From: Tatumella punctata
GTDB taxonomy: Bacteria; Pseudomonadota; Gammaproteobacteria; Enterobacterales; Enterobacteriaceae
Assembly: GCF_039523735.1 (NCBI RefSeq)
Contig: NZ_BAAAFW010000029.1
Location: 1 to 64,000 of the forward strand
Length of the DNA stretch: 64,000 nt
Reading direction: 5' to 3'
Shown here: piece by piece, positions 25,545-35,141 of the stretch
Layout: the number at the start of each line of letters is the position of its first letter
How positions within the stretch are numbered: position 1 is the stretch's first letter
Made by a program: the position numbers and the translations under genes
Notes under the pieces: model-generated
Databases searched by the model: none
Seen by the model: only the letters and a program-made list of their open reading frames with translations
What the model was told of the DNA's origin: nothing

Positions 25545-27959
25545 TTACCAGGTGTTACCGATATTAAACTGGAACTGCTCCGCTTTATCGCCATCATATT
25601 TCTTGATGGGCTGCGCGTAAGAGAACACCAGCGGACCTAACGGCGACATCCATTGTAATGCAATACCACTGGATACCCGAACGTTACCGGGTTTACTGTA
25701 ATCCGGAATACCTAACGCTTCGGTTTCTGCAGTGTTCTGCCAGTTAGTATCCCATACCGTACCGGCATCAACAAATACCGACGTACGCAGTGAGCTACTG
25801 TATTTTTCACTGACAAACGGCGTCGGGGTGATCAACTCAAGGCTGGTCACTGCCATAGCATTACCACCGACCGCATCATCCGACTTACAGATGCTGCCAC
25901 TGTTAGTACCACAGTTCGAATCCGTTCCGTACTTATAATAGACCGCTTTCGGCCCTACCGTATTCGACTGGAAACCACGTACCGTGCTGGAACCACCGGC
26001 GTAGAAGTTTTCATAGAACGGCATCTCTTTACCGCCCAGACCGTCACCGTATCCCAGACGGCTGCGGCTTAATAATACCCAGGTCCGGTCCTGATTCAGC
26101 GGTACATACTGCTGAGAATCCAGAGAGACTTTATAGTAACTGTTGTCTGAGCCCGGGATAGTGACCTTACCGTTCAGATTAGTACGGTTACCGGAGGTCG
26201 GGAAGAAACCACGGTCCAGCGTATTGTAGGTCCAGCCATAGTTAAAGGTGAAATCATCACTGGAATAAGAGCTGTCGTCATTATCCGTAGACAAATTTTT
26301 ATCCAGAGACTTAAAGTAACGCCACATGGCGATCTGTGGTTGCATATTCGACAGATCATTATGCACATAGCCTAAGCCAACCCGTAACGAGTTATTCTCG
26401 TTCACCGGGAAGCCCAGTGTCCCGTCCAGACCATAACTGCGGTTGGTATAGTCAGACAGATCAGCATCATCGGCTTTAAAGTCATTATAGAACAGACGTC
26501 CGCCGAGGCTTACACCATCCACAGTGAAATACGGGTCTGTCATCGACAGTTCGGCGTAGGTCTGGTAATCATTTTTGGTACCACTGATACCTACCGTATT
26601 ACCGGTACCCATCCAGTTTTCCTGGGTAACCCCGACCTGGAAGCTGACACCACTTTCAGTACCGTAACCGACACCAATATTAAAGGTGCCGGTATTACGC
26701 TCTTTCACTTTGTAGATGACATCAACCTGATCCGGAGACCCGGGAACCCGCTGGGTATCGACGTCAACAGTTTCGAAGTAACCGGTACGGTTCAGACGCT
26801 CTTTGCCCTGCTCGACCAGGTTGCTGCCCAGCCATGCACCTTCCATCTGACGCATTTCACGGCGTAATACAGAATCTTTGGAGGTATCGTTACCTTCAAA
26901 GATAACCTTACGCACATAATAACGGTTACCCGCATTGACACTGATGTGTAATTTTACGGTTTTGTCTTTGTCATTAATTTCCGGCTGAGTCATGACCTGC
27001 GGATAGGCATATCCGTAGTTACCCAATAACTTCTTGATGCTGTCTTCAATCCGGGTAACTTTCGTTCCGTTATACAACTCTCCTGGCGGAATCTTTGCCA
27101 GTTGTTCTATTTCGGCAGAATGCCCTGCCATATCGCCATTAACTTCAACACCGGCAATCTTATACTGAGCACCTTCGGTAATATTAACGGTGATATAGAT
27201 TCCTTTTTTGTCCGGCGTCAGACTGACCTGAGTCGAATCAATATTGAATCTTGCATAACCACGCTCCAGATAGAAACTGCGCAGGTTTTCCAAATCGCCC
27301 GCCAGTTTCTGCTTCTGATACTTACGGTCAGCCACCAGGTTCCACCACGGAACATCGTCACGCAGCTGGAAACGGGAAATCAATTCATCAGAACTGAACG
27401 CTTTGTTACCGACAATATTAATCTGCTGAATTTTAGCAGAAACACCTTCGGTAAAGACCAGTTTCAGATCGACACGGTTACGTGGCAACGGAGTGACGAT
27501 TGCTTTTACATTGGCTGAGTATTTACCCACGCTGTAATAGAAATCTTCCAGTCCTTTTTCGATCGAAGAAATGGTCGTACGGTCCAGAGCTTCACCGACC
27601 CGCACACCCGAAGCTTCGAGATTCTGCTTCAGTTGATCATCTTTTACCGCTTTGTTTCCGGAAAAGGTGATACTGGCAATCGTCGGACGTTCTTTGACCT
27701 GAACGATCAGGTTATTACCGTCACGCAGAACCTGAACATCTTCGAAATTACCGGTTGCGAAAAGTGAACGAATAGTGTTTCTGATGTCATCATCATTAAC
27801 TGAATCACCAACACGAACAGGCATGCTGAGCAATGCCGCCCCGACGGCGACTCGCTGCAACCCTTCGAAATGAATATCTTTCACTACGAAATCGTCTGCA
27901 CCGTACACGGTGGCGCTGCTGAACAGCAGCGACGCTATGAGCAACTTTTTCATCGCCAT
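25545..27959 (-). CDS. bamA: Outer-membrane protein assembly factor BamA
   Basis: Core of the BAM complex, an Omp85 barrel that folds beta-barrel proteins into the outer membrane. The start at 27959 (MAMKKLLIASLLF) gives 804 residues; the open frame upstream belongs to the rseP end. Signal peptide 1-20, five POTRA domains (about 24-421), a 16-strand barrel, and the loop-6 VRGF motif. An extracellular Cys pair (SNCGTNSGSICKSDD) matches the loop-6 cysteines of E. coli. The protein ends in aromatic Trp, the usual barrel signal. Confidence 0.97.
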   Translation of the reverse strand: MAMKKLLIASLLFSSATVYGADDFVVKDIHFEGLQRVAVGAALLSMPVRVGDSVNDDDIRNTIRSLFATGNFEDVQVLRDGNNLIVQVKERPTIASITFSGNKAVKDDQLKQNLEASGVRVGEALDRTTISSIEKGLEDFYYSVGKYSANVKAIVTPLPRNRVDLKLVFTEGVSAKIQQINIVGNKAFSSDELISRFQLRDDVPWWNLVADRKYQKQKLAGDLENLRSFYLERGYARFNIDSTQVSLTPDKKGIYITVNITEGAQYKIAGVEVNGDMAGHSAEIEQLAKIPPGELYNGTKVTRIEDSIKKLLGNYGYAYPQVMTQPEINDKDKTVKLHISVNAGNRYYVRKVIFEGNDTSKDSVLRREMRQMEGAWLGSNLVEQGKERLNRTGYFETVDVDTQRVPGSPDQVDVIYKVKERNTGTFNIGVGYGTESGVSFQVGVTQENWMGTGNTVGISGTKNDYQTYAELSMTDPYFTVDGVSLGGRLFYNDFKADDADLSDYTNRSYGLDGTLGFPVNENNSLRVGLGYVHNDLSNMQPQIAMWRYFKSLDKNLSTDNDDSSYSSDDFTFNYGWTYNTLDRGFFPTSGNRTNLNGKVTIPGSDNSYYKVSLDSQQYVPLNQDRTWVLLSRSRLGYGDGLGGKEMPFYENFYAGGSSTVRGFQSNTVGPKAVYYKYGTDSNCGTNSGSICKSDDAVGGNAMAVTSLELITPTPFVSEKYSSSLRTSVFVDAGTVWDTNWQNTAETEALGIPDYSKPGNVRVSSGIALQWMSPLGPLVFSYAQPIKKYDGDKAEQFQFNIGNTW

Positions 27960-28008
27960 CGTTATTATGCGTGTTCCTAACACATCCCCGTTTGCAGAAT
28001 TCCGATCT

Positions 28009-29361
28009 CTACAAACGTGAGAAATCATTGAAAAGTGCAAGCCCCATTAACAACACCAGCGCAACAGAGCCAATGCGATAACTAAAGTCCTGAACTCGCT
28101 CAGACACCGGCCCGCCTTTGATCTTTTCGACCAGCAGGAAAAGCAGATGCCCACCATCTAACACCGGTAACGGGACAAGGTTAAAAATCCCCAGATTGAC
28201 ACTAATCAACGCCAGAAACATCAAGTAGTATATCATTCCGTATTCAGCTGAAGCCCCTGCTCCCTGGGCGATAGATATCGGCCCGCTCAGGTTATTCAGC
28301 TTAACATCACCGGTCACTAATTTTTCCAGCATCGACGCTGTCAGCTTCACAAGTTGCCAGGTTTTTACCCCGGCCTCACCTATTGCCTCGACAGGCCCAT
28401 ACTGCCGCAATATTTTGTACTGTTCAGGTAACGGCTGAACCCGCGGGATAACTCCCGCGAACCCCTGGTTACCCCTGCCTGCAGACTTCACTGCAGGTGT
28501 CATCGTTAAGTCACGGATTTCACCATTACGTTCAGCCTGTAGCTGCAACGGGACTCCCGGATTATCTCTGACCTCAGTAGCAAAAGATTGCCAGTTTTCT
28601 ATTACTTTACCTTCGACTTTAACGATCCTGTCTCCGGCTTGCAAACCCGCGATTGCCGCAGGTGAATTTTTTTGCACCTGATCGAGGGTCGTTTCAATCA
28701 CCGGCCCCTTCGGAATAATGCCCAGCGAAGTCACAGGATCCTGTTTTTCGGGATCAAATGCCCACTGCCGGAGGTCCAGGTGTTTTGTCACCACTCCAGA
28801 CTGGCCGAAAGGCGCTAAGGTGATAACGGCCTGGCTGTCACCAATTTTGCCGATCAGCGCCATTCTTACAGCATCCCAGTCAGGCGTTTCGATACCATCT
28901 ATCGCTTTAAGTTCCATTCCCGGCTGAATTTGGGCTTGCTGAGCAATAGAGTTGCTGGTTATTTCGCCGGTAACCGGTCTTATTCCCGGAACACCATGCA
29001 TAAAAACCAGCCAGTAGGCAAATACAGCGAAGATAAAGTTAGCCAGCGGGCCGGCCGCAATAATAGCGGCGCGCTGCCCGACCGTTTTACGGGTATAAGC
29101 CTGATGCAGACGCTCTTCAGGGACTTCGCCGGCACGTTCATCCAGCATTTTGACATAACCGCCCAGCGGGATGGCGGCTATCACATATTCGGTGCCTTGT
29201 TTGTCTGTTCTGCGCCAGAGAGCGGGCCCGAAACCGATAGAGAAGCGTTCGACCCAGACGCCACAGCGCCGGGCAACCCAGAAATGGCCGAATTCATGGA
29301 CAGTAATCAGGATACCTAAGCCAACAATAAAGGCACCAATATTCCACAGTATGCTTCCCAT
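28009..29361 (-). CDS. rseP: Site-2 protease RseP
   Basis: Intramembrane zinc metalloprotease that cuts RseA after DegS and frees sigma-E. The ATG at 29361 gives 450 residues, as in E. coli; a GTG one codon earlier is possible. Zinc motif HEFGH at 22-26 in the first membrane span, two tandem periplasmic PDZ domains (about 115-310), and the third-span LDGGHLLF carrying the Asp ligand. It lies in the cdsA-rseP-bamA order. DegP (41374), a product of the response it triggers, is also in the window. Confidence 0.96.
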   Translation of the reverse strand: MGSILWNIGAFIVGLGILITVHEFGHFWVARRCGVWVERFSIGFGPALWRRTDKQGTEYVIAAIPLGGYVKMLDERAGEVPEERLHQAYTRKTVGQRAAIIAAGPLANFIFAVFAYWLVFMHGVPGIRPVTGEITSNSIAQQAQIQPGMELKAIDGIETPDWDAVRMALIGKIGDSQAVITLAPFGQSGVVTKHLDLRQWAFDPEKQDPVTSLGIIPKGPVIETTLDQVQKNSPAAIAGLQAGDRIVKVEGKVIENWQSFATEVRDNPGVPLQLQAERNGEIRDLTMTPAVKSAGRGNQGFAGVIPRVQPLPEQYKILRQYGPVEAIGEAGVKTWQLVKLTASMLEKLVTGDVKLNNLSGPISIAQGAGASAEYGMIYYLMFLALISVNLGIFNLVPLPVLDGGHLLFLLVEKIKGGPVSERVQDFSYRIGSVALVLLMGLALFNDFSRL

Positions 29362-29373
29362 CACGACACACCT

Positions 29374-30231
29374 TTAAGCTATATGGAATACCAAAAGTAA
29401 CAGACAGGCAAACACCGGCACCGCAGCCGTCAGGCTATCAATACGATCCAATATCCCGCCATGGCCGGGGATCAGATTACCGCTGTCTTTAATCCCTGCT
29501 TCACGCTTAAACATACTTTCGGTGAGATCACCTAATACTGAGGCAAGGGTCGCAATGATTGCGCAGATGATCAGTGTTCCGCTGTCGACCGATAACGGCG
29601 CCAGCTGTGAAAAAGCCCAGGCAATCACCGCCGAGGTAAACAGGCCACCAAGAAAGCCTTCCAGGGTTTTTCCGGGGGAAACTTTAGGCGCAAGTTTATG
29701 TTTGCCAAACAGTTTACCAAACATATAGGCACCGGAGTCCGCCCCCCAGACCAGCAACATTACAAACAGTAACCACCATGCACCGGCAAAATGATCACTT
29801 TCATAGTGGTACTGGCGTAAGGCTATCATTCCCCAGAAGAAAGGAATCAGTGTCAGGCCACCAAAGGCCAGCCGTAAAAAGCGGGAATGTCGCCACAGAG
29901 TGGCAGACTTCGGATAAGACAATACCAGCACCAGTGCTACACACCACCAGCTAAGGGAAGTGAATAATGATAATGATACCGGCGGCTGATGAATATCATG
30001 CTGGTAAGGAGGTAATGGCAACATCATTAGTGCCAGTAACAATCCAAACAATACAGCCAGCCAGATGCGTTGCTGAGTACGCATCAGTCCGGCAAACTGC
30101 CCCCATTCCCATGCTGCAAGCATACAAATTATCAGGACAATAATATTAAATCCGATCGGCGGTAACCAAAATAATGCAATGATTACCAACGGAATCAGGA
30201 TCATCGCGGTAATCAAACGAGACTTTAACAA
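29374..30231 (-). CDS. cdsA: Phosphatidate cytidylyltransferase
   Basis: Makes CDP-diacylglycerol from phosphatidic acid and CTP, the branch point for all phospholipids. It has 285 residues, is very hydrophobic, and carries the CDS signature near the C-terminus (KDSGNLIPGHGGILDRIDSL, about 247-266). It follows uppS by 18 bp. Confidence 0.96.
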   Translation of the reverse strand: MLKSRLITAMILIPLVIIALFWLPPIGFNIIVLIICMLAAWEWGQFAGLMRTQQRIWLAVLFGLLLALMMLPLPPYQHDIHQPPVSLSLFTSLSWWCVALVLVLSYPKSATLWRHSRFLRLAFGGLTLIPFFWGMIALRQYHYESDHFAGAWWLLFVMLLVWGADSGAYMFGKLFGKHKLAPKVSPGKTLEGFLGGLFTSAVIAWAFSQLAPLSVDSGTLIICAIIATLASVLGDLTESMFKREAGIKDSGNLIPGHGGILDRIDSLTAAVPVFACLLLLVFHIA

Positions 30232-30249
30232 AGGTTACCCCCGGTCCAT

Positions 30250-31002
30250 TTATGCGCCATCCGGTGCAGCACCGCCAAAACGACGTTCCCGTAAAGAGAA
30301 AGCATCCAGTGCACCCTGAAAAACATGTTCATCGAAATCGGGCCAGAGAACATCGCTGAAATAAAACTCTGCATAGGCAACCTGCCATAACAGAAAATTA
30401 CTGATTCGATGCTCTCCCCCTGTCCTTATCACTAAATCAACCGGTGACAGCGTGCACAGGCACAGCTGTTCTTCCAGCATTTGTTCCGAGATATCATCAG
30501 GCTGCAGGCTGCCAGCCTGTACCTGATGTGCAAGTCTGCGCACCCCGTCAATGATATCCCAGCGTCCGCCATAGTTCGCGGCAATATTCAGTGTCAGCCC
30601 GCTGTTCTCCGCCGTCAGCGATTCGGCCTGACGGATACGTTGCTGAATTCGCGGACTGAAGCGCGTAACATCGCCAATAACTTTCAGACGAACATTATGC
30701 TTATGTAAACTTTTGACTTCACTGTCCAGCGCCCAGATGAAAAGCTCCATCAATGCAGAGACTTCCTGCTCAGGACGATTCCAGTTTTCACTGCTAAACG
30801 CATACAGTGTCAGCGCTTCCATTTCCTGCGAAACCGCAAATCTGACAGCACGTCTGACCGCTTTTGCGCCGGCACGGTGCCCCGATATACGTAACTTTCC
30901 CTGGTTTTTCGCCCAGCGTCCATTACCATCCATAATGATAGCAACATGCCTCGGCAGAGCCCTGTATGTGTCAGGGAGGTGTTCTTGGTATAGGGACGAC
31001 AT
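30250..31002 (-). CDS. uppS: Undecaprenyl diphosphate synthase
   Basis: Z-prenyltransferase that builds the C55 lipid carrier for peptidoglycan and O-antigen from FPP and IPP. 250 residues. The catalytic motif MDGNGRWAK gives Asp25; SSENWNRP and the IRTGGEHRISNFLLWQ block near 195-210 are diagnostic. It is first of the uppS-cdsA-rseP-bamA string. The 173 bp between dxr and uppS hold no gene. Confidence 0.96.
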   Translation of the reverse strand: MSSLYQEHLPDTYRALPRHVAIIMDGNGRWAKNQGKLRISGHRAGAKAVRRAVRFAVSQEMEALTLYAFSSENWNRPEQEVSALMELFIWALDSEVKSLHKHNVRLKVIGDVTRFSPRIQQRIRQAESLTAENSGLTLNIAANYGGRWDIIDGVRRLAHQVQAGSLQPDDISEQMLEEQLCLCTLSPVDLVIRTGGEHRISNFLLWQVAYAEFYFSDVLWPDFDEHVFQGALDAFSLRERRFGGAAPDGA

Positions 31003-31175
31003 AATGCGTATTAAATTCCTTTCATCAGAGAGCCAGATATCTCTGAATACTTTCTGCTCGCAAACGCTTTTCCACCGTTAATCCCGGAAAAAAGCCCCCC
31101 GCGTATATCTGAAATACCAGCACGGGACTATACCATTTCCGCCTGATTCGGACAAATGGACGCTAATCAAACCTG

Positions 31176-32369
31176 TTATGTCAGTTTAGCCAGTACTTCT
31201 GCGGTACGAAGACGTGTCTGCTGGTCAATATCCATTACCGCCTCCACACTCTCTGGTTCCTGTAATACTGCGCTGTCCAGCATCTGCTGGTTAATTGCCG
31301 CAATATCGGTAAACCGGATACGGTGGTTAAGAAAGGCATCAACAACCATTTCATTTGCTGCATTCAGTACGGTAGTCGCTGCCTGGCCGGCAGCACAGGC
31401 ATCTATTGCCAGCTTCAGACAAGGATAACGATGATAATCAGGTTCAGTAAACGTTAATGCTCCCACCCGGGTGAAGTCCAGAGGCTTCACCCCTGCCGGG
31501 ATCCTCTCCGGCCACGCCATCGAATGGGCAATCGGGGTACACATATCAGGTGATCCTAACTGGGCTATCACACTGCCATCACAGTAACGCACCATCGAAT
31601 GGATCACCGACTGCGGGTGGATTACCACTTCCATCTGTGCATCCGTGGCATTGAATAGCCAGCGAGCTTCTATGTATTCAAGACCTTTATTCATCATAGT
31701 GGCAGAGTCTACAGAGATCTTTTTACCCATCGTCCAGTTGGGATGGGCACAAGCCTGCGCAGGCGTCATCAGGGGCAGTTCCGTCAGCGGAATCTCACGG
31801 AAAGGTCCGCCTGAACCGGTCAGAATAACCGAGTCAACGCCACTATCACCGAGCTGAGCATACCCTAACTGCTGCTGTATCGCCGCAGGTAAACTCTGAA
31901 AAATGGCATTATGTTCGCTATCTACCGGCATCAGACAGGCGCCGGAATGATGTACCGCGTCCATAAACAATCGCCCACAGGTCACCAGCGCTTCTTTGTT
32001 GGCCAGCAGTACCCTTTTCCCTGCGCGGATTGCAGCCAGGGTAGGCAACAATCCGGAAGCACCCACAATAGCAGCCATGACCTGGTCGACTTCCGGTAAT
32101 GCCGCTAATTCACACATCGCCTGAACGCCGGAGAGCACTTCAGTATTCACCTTCAATGCTTTCAGTCGCTCACGCAAATCATTCGCCGCAGCCTCATCAG
32201 CCATCGCCGCATACGCAGGACGGAATTCACAGCACTGGTCAGTCATCAGCTGTGTATTTTTACCTGCCACTAACGCAGTTATCTGATATTTATCAGGATT
32301 TTCACGAACTACCGCAAGAGTGCTGGTACCAATCGATCCGGTAGAACCCAGCAATGTCAGACGCTTCAT
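31176..32369 (-). CDS. dxr: 1-deoxy-D-xylulose 5-phosphate reductoisomerase
   Basis: Converts DXP to MEP with NADPH in the non-mevalonate isoprenoid pathway, which feeds UppS next door. The ATG at 32369 (MKRLTLLGSTGSIGTST) gives 397 residues, close to E. coli's 398. An NADPH-binding GSTGSIG lies at the N-terminus, and the metal-site region VDSEHNAIFQ and the flexible-loop region ILTGSGGPFRE are present. Confidence 0.95.
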   Translation of the reverse strand: MKRLTLLGSTGSIGTSTLAVVRENPDKYQITALVAGKNTQLMTDQCCEFRPAYAAMADEAAANDLRERLKALKVNTEVLSGVQAMCELAALPEVDQVMAAIVGASGLLPTLAAIRAGKRVLLANKEALVTCGRLFMDAVHHSGACLMPVDSEHNAIFQSLPAAIQQQLGYAQLGDSGVDSVILTGSGGPFREIPLTELPLMTPAQACAHPNWTMGKKISVDSATMMNKGLEYIEARWLFNATDAQMEVVIHPQSVIHSMVRYCDGSVIAQLGSPDMCTPIAHSMAWPERIPAGVKPLDFTRVGALTFTEPDYHRYPCLKLAIDACAAGQAATTVLNAANEMVVDAFLNHRIRFTDIAAINQQMLDSAVLQEPESVEAVMDIDQQTRLRTAEVLAKLT

Positions 32370-32433
32370 CAATATTTCCACTCATCATCAATCGGCAGAT
32401 GACCCGCCTGCAGGCCGTGGTTATCTGCAATGT

Positions 32434-32482
32434 AAAACGCCGCGGCAGACAGCCATCAATATGACTTTCTGCGCGGCGTTTT
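32434..32482 (-). terminator. frr terminator
   Basis: Long minus-strand hairpin. AAAACGCCGC (32482-32473 on the minus strand) pairs with GCGGCGTTTT (32443-32434), and an inner GCAGA/TCTGC helix extends the stem past one bulge; TTTTACATTG follows. It separates frr from dxr. Confidence 0.8.
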
Positions 32483-32500
32483 CGGTCTGGCAACGCGGGA

Positions 32501-33058
32501 TTAAAACTCCATTAACTCCGCTTCTTTCTCTGCCAGGTTTGCATCAACTTTTTTGATCGCGAGATCAGTCATTTTCTGGATATCATCCTGAGCACGACGC
32601 TCGTCATCTTCACTGATTTCTTTATCTTTCAGCAAAGCTTTAACTTTATCATTGCTGTCACGACGTACGTTACGCACAGAAACACGTCCCTGCTCTGCTT
32701 CACCACGGACAATTTTGATCAGGTCTTTACGGCGTTCTTCGGTCAGCGCTGGTAGCGGGACACGAATGTCTGAACCGGCAGAGCTCGGGTTCAGGCCCAG
32801 ATCAGAAGACATGATCGCTTTTTCAATTGCCGGGCTTAACGAACGATCAAACACATTGATCTTCAGTGTACGGGAGTCTTCTACAGTCACACTCGCCAGC
32901 TGACGCAGGGGCGTTGGCGCACCGTAGTACTCGACAACAATGCCATCCAGCAGAGAAGGAGAGGCACGCCCGGTACGCACTTTAGAAATGCTATTTTTAA
33001 ACGCTTCTACGCATTTTTCCATGCGTACTTCAGCATCTTTTTTAATATCGTTAATCAC
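32501..33058 (-). CDS. frr: Ribosome recycling factor
   Basis: RRF splits post-termination ribosomes with EF-G. 185 residues: a three-helix bundle with the inserted beta domain (about 30-105). The family block RTGRASPSLLDGIVVEYYG and the C-terminal ANLAEKEAELMEF are intact. It follows pyrH by 150 bp and is closed by a strong hairpin. Confidence 0.96.
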   Translation of the reverse strand: MINDIKKDAEVRMEKCVEAFKNSISKVRTGRASPSLLDGIVVEYYGAPTPLRQLASVTVEDSRTLKINVFDRSLSPAIEKAIMSSDLGLNPSSAGSDIRVPLPALTEERRKDLIKIVRGEAEQGRVSVRNVRRDSNDKVKALLKDKEISEDDERRAQDDIQKMTDLAIKKVDANLAEKEAELMEF

Positions 33059-33208
33059 ATTAAAACCCTTGGATTCGTTTGACCTGATGTTTCTGCCTCA
33101 GGTGTAAGCAGAACGGGGTCTGTCATCATCAGTTATTCTGCACAGCACCGATGATAAATAACCAGTGTTGTCCGGAATATACCTTATTTTAATTTATGCC
33201 GACAGGGG

Positions 33209-33934
33209 TTACTGCCCAATCAGGGTGCCTTCTTTTTCGCCCATAACCACCCTGCGTAATGCACCGGGCTTATTCATATTGAATACCCGGATAGGCAGAT
33301 TATGGTCACGTGCTAAGGTAAATGCCGCCAGGTCCATCACCTTCAGTTCACGCTCAAGAACATCCTGATAGCTTAATTTATCATGCAGTTCAGCATCCGG
33401 GGTCGTCATAGGATCCGCGGAATAAACACCGTCGACTTTAGTGGCTTTCAGTACCACGTCGGCTTCAATTTCAATACCGCGCAGACAGGCAGCAGAATCC
33501 GTCGTAAAGAACGGATTTCCGGTTCCTGCAGCAAAAATCACTACCCGGTTATTTCTCAGCTGGCTGATAGCTTCTGCCCAGCTGTAGTTATCACACACAC
33601 CATTCAACGGAATTGCCGACATCAGGCGGGCATTAACATAAGCACGGTGTAACGCATCACGCATTGCCAGGCCATTCATGACGGTCGCCAGCATCCCCAT
33701 ATGATCACCGACTACGCGGTTCATTCCCGCTTTTGCCAGTCCGGCGCCGCGGAACAGGTTGCCCCCGCCAATCACCACTCCGACCTGTATGCCTAATTCA
33801 ACCAGCTCTTTAATTTCCTGAGCCATACGGTCAAGAATGCTGGCATCAATACCAAAACCTTCGGCGCCCTGCAGGGCCTCACCGCTCAGCTTCAGAAGGA
33901 TACGTTGATATACCGGTTTTGCGTTGGTCGCCAT
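33209..33934 (-). CDS. pyrH: UMP kinase
   Basis: Hexameric amino-acid-kinase-fold enzyme that phosphorylates UMP, activated by GTP and inhibited by UTP. The start at 33934 (MATNAKPVYQRILLKLSGEA) gives 241 residues, as in E. coli; seven further codons upstream lack similarity. GGGNLFRG near residue 55 and the C-terminal MGEKEGTLIG are conserved. Confidence 0.95.
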   Translation of the reverse strand: MATNAKPVYQRILLKLSGEALQGAEGFGIDASILDRMAQEIKELVELGIQVGVVIGGGNLFRGAGLAKAGMNRVVGDHMGMLATVMNGLAMRDALHRAYVNARLMSAIPLNGVCDNYSWAEAISQLRNNRVVIFAAGTGNPFFTTDSAACLRGIEIEADVVLKATKVDGVYSADPMTTPDAELHDKLSYQDVLERELKVMDLAAFTLARDHNLPIRVFNMNKPGALRRVVMGEKEGTLIGQ

Positions 33935-34033
33935 GATCATTAATTCCTGGAACATGAGTGAATAAAGAAGAGTAAATCTGGTCTGTCATCCGCTCGTTTT
34001 TATCAAAAGACTGCAGGGATGAAACTGAAAACA

Positions 34034-34057
34034 GTCTGTGGCGATAACACCACAGAC
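34034..34057 (-). terminator. Second (distal) tsf terminator
   Basis: Perfect 8-bp minus-strand stem GTCTGTGG/CCACAGAC with an 8-nt loop, followed by TGTTTTC. It begins right where the U-run of the first tsf terminator ends, so the two form a tandem pair. Confidence 0.7.
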
Positions 34058-34087
34058 AAAAAAGAACCGCCCTTCTGGCGGTTCTTT
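34056..34087 (-). terminator. tsf terminator
   Basis: Minus-strand stem AGAACCGCC, loop AGAAG, GGCGGTTCT (arms 34077-34085 and 34063-34071), then TTTTTTG. It ends the rpsB-tsf operon 8 bp after the tsf stop. Confidence 0.92.
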
Positions 34088-34094
34088 CAGAGCA

Positions 34095-34946
34095 TTAAGA
34101 CTGCTTGGACATCGCTGCAACTTCAGCAGCAAAATCAGACTCAACTTTCTCGATACCTTCACCCACTTCGAAACGGATAAAGTTAACAACGTCAGCACCT
34201 TTTTCTTTCAGCAGCTGACCAACAGTTTTAGACGGATCCATAACAAAATGCTGACCGGTCAGTGAAACTTCACCGGTGAATTTGTTCATACGGCCGGAAA
34301 CCATTTTTTCTGCGATTTCGCGTGGCTTACCAGACTGCATCGCGATATCCAGCTGGATCTGATGCTCACGGGCAACAACATCCGCAGGAACATCTTCAGG
34401 TTTCACGTACTCAGGCTTGCTGGCAGCAATGTGCATTGCAACGTGCTTAACCAGTTCTTCGTCAGCACCGGTCGCAGCAACCAGAACACCGATACGTGCA
34501 CCGTGCAGGTAAGAACCGACAACATCACCTTCCAGACGTGCGATACGACGGATGTTGATGTTTTCACCGATTTTAGCTACCAGCGCAGTACGCTGTTCTT
34601 CGAATTTCGCTTTCAGAGCTTCGATATCAGTGATTTTGTCTGCAACCGCAGCAGCCAGAACTTCTTTACCAAATGCCAGGAAGCCTGCATCTTTAGCAAC
34701 GAAGTCAGTTTCACAGTTCAGCTCGATGATTACACCAGCGTTACCTTCAACGCTAGTCAGGATCACACCTTCAGCAGCAACGCGACCAGATTTCTTCGCA
34801 GCTTTTGCCTGGCCAGACTTACGCATGTTGTCGATAGCCAGTTCGATATCGCCGTTAGCTTCAACCAGCGCTTTTTTACATTCCATCATGCCAGCGCCAG
34901 TACGCTCGCGCAGTTCTTTTACCAGAGCAGCGGTAATGTCAGCCAT
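34095..34946 (-). CDS. tsf: Translation elongation factor Ts
   Basis: Guanine-nucleotide exchange factor for EF-Tu. 283 residues: N-terminal UBA-like module (1-55), core with the invasive TDFV motif (Thr80-Asp81-Phe82-Val83) that disrupts the EF-Tu magnesium site, and a coiled-coil insertion (about 190-230). It is the second gene of the rpsB-tsf operon, behind an intercistronic hairpin. Confidence 0.97.
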   Translation of the reverse strand: MADITAALVKELRERTGAGMMECKKALVEANGDIELAIDNMRKSGQAKAAKKSGRVAAEGVILTSVEGNAGVIIELNCETDFVAKDAGFLAFGKEVLAAAVADKITDIEALKAKFEEQRTALVAKIGENINIRRIARLEGDVVGSYLHGARIGVLVAATGADEELVKHVAMHIAASKPEYVKPEDVPADVVAREHQIQLDIAMQSGKPREIAEKMVSGRMNKFTGEVSLTGQHFVMDPSKTVGQLLKEKGADVVNFIRFEVGEGIEKVESDFAAEVAAMSKQS

Positions 34947-35073
34947 TCTTCAAGTCCTCGGTTAACTGTGGTCTGTTTGTACTACCCATGAATAATAACA
35001 AACAGCATCATTTCGCAGGAGATTTACTTCGTCCAGCGGAACAGATTCACGCTCAACGAATTTTAAATAATGA

Positions 35074-35095
35074 AAGGGGCCTGAAGCGGCCCCTT
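35074..35095 (-). promoter_or_regulatory. rpsB-tsf intercistronic hairpin
   Basis: Perfect 8-bp stem AAGGGGCC/GGCCCCTT with a 6-nt loop, followed on the minus strand by TCATTATTTAAAATTC. The U-tract is poor, so it is more likely a partial terminator or an RNA-stabilising element than a full stop; tsf lacks a clear promoter of its own. Confidence 0.6.
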
Positions 35096-35141
35096 GCAGA
35101 TCACATCTGACGTTAAGGGCTCTTATGCAGAGCGAACCTTA

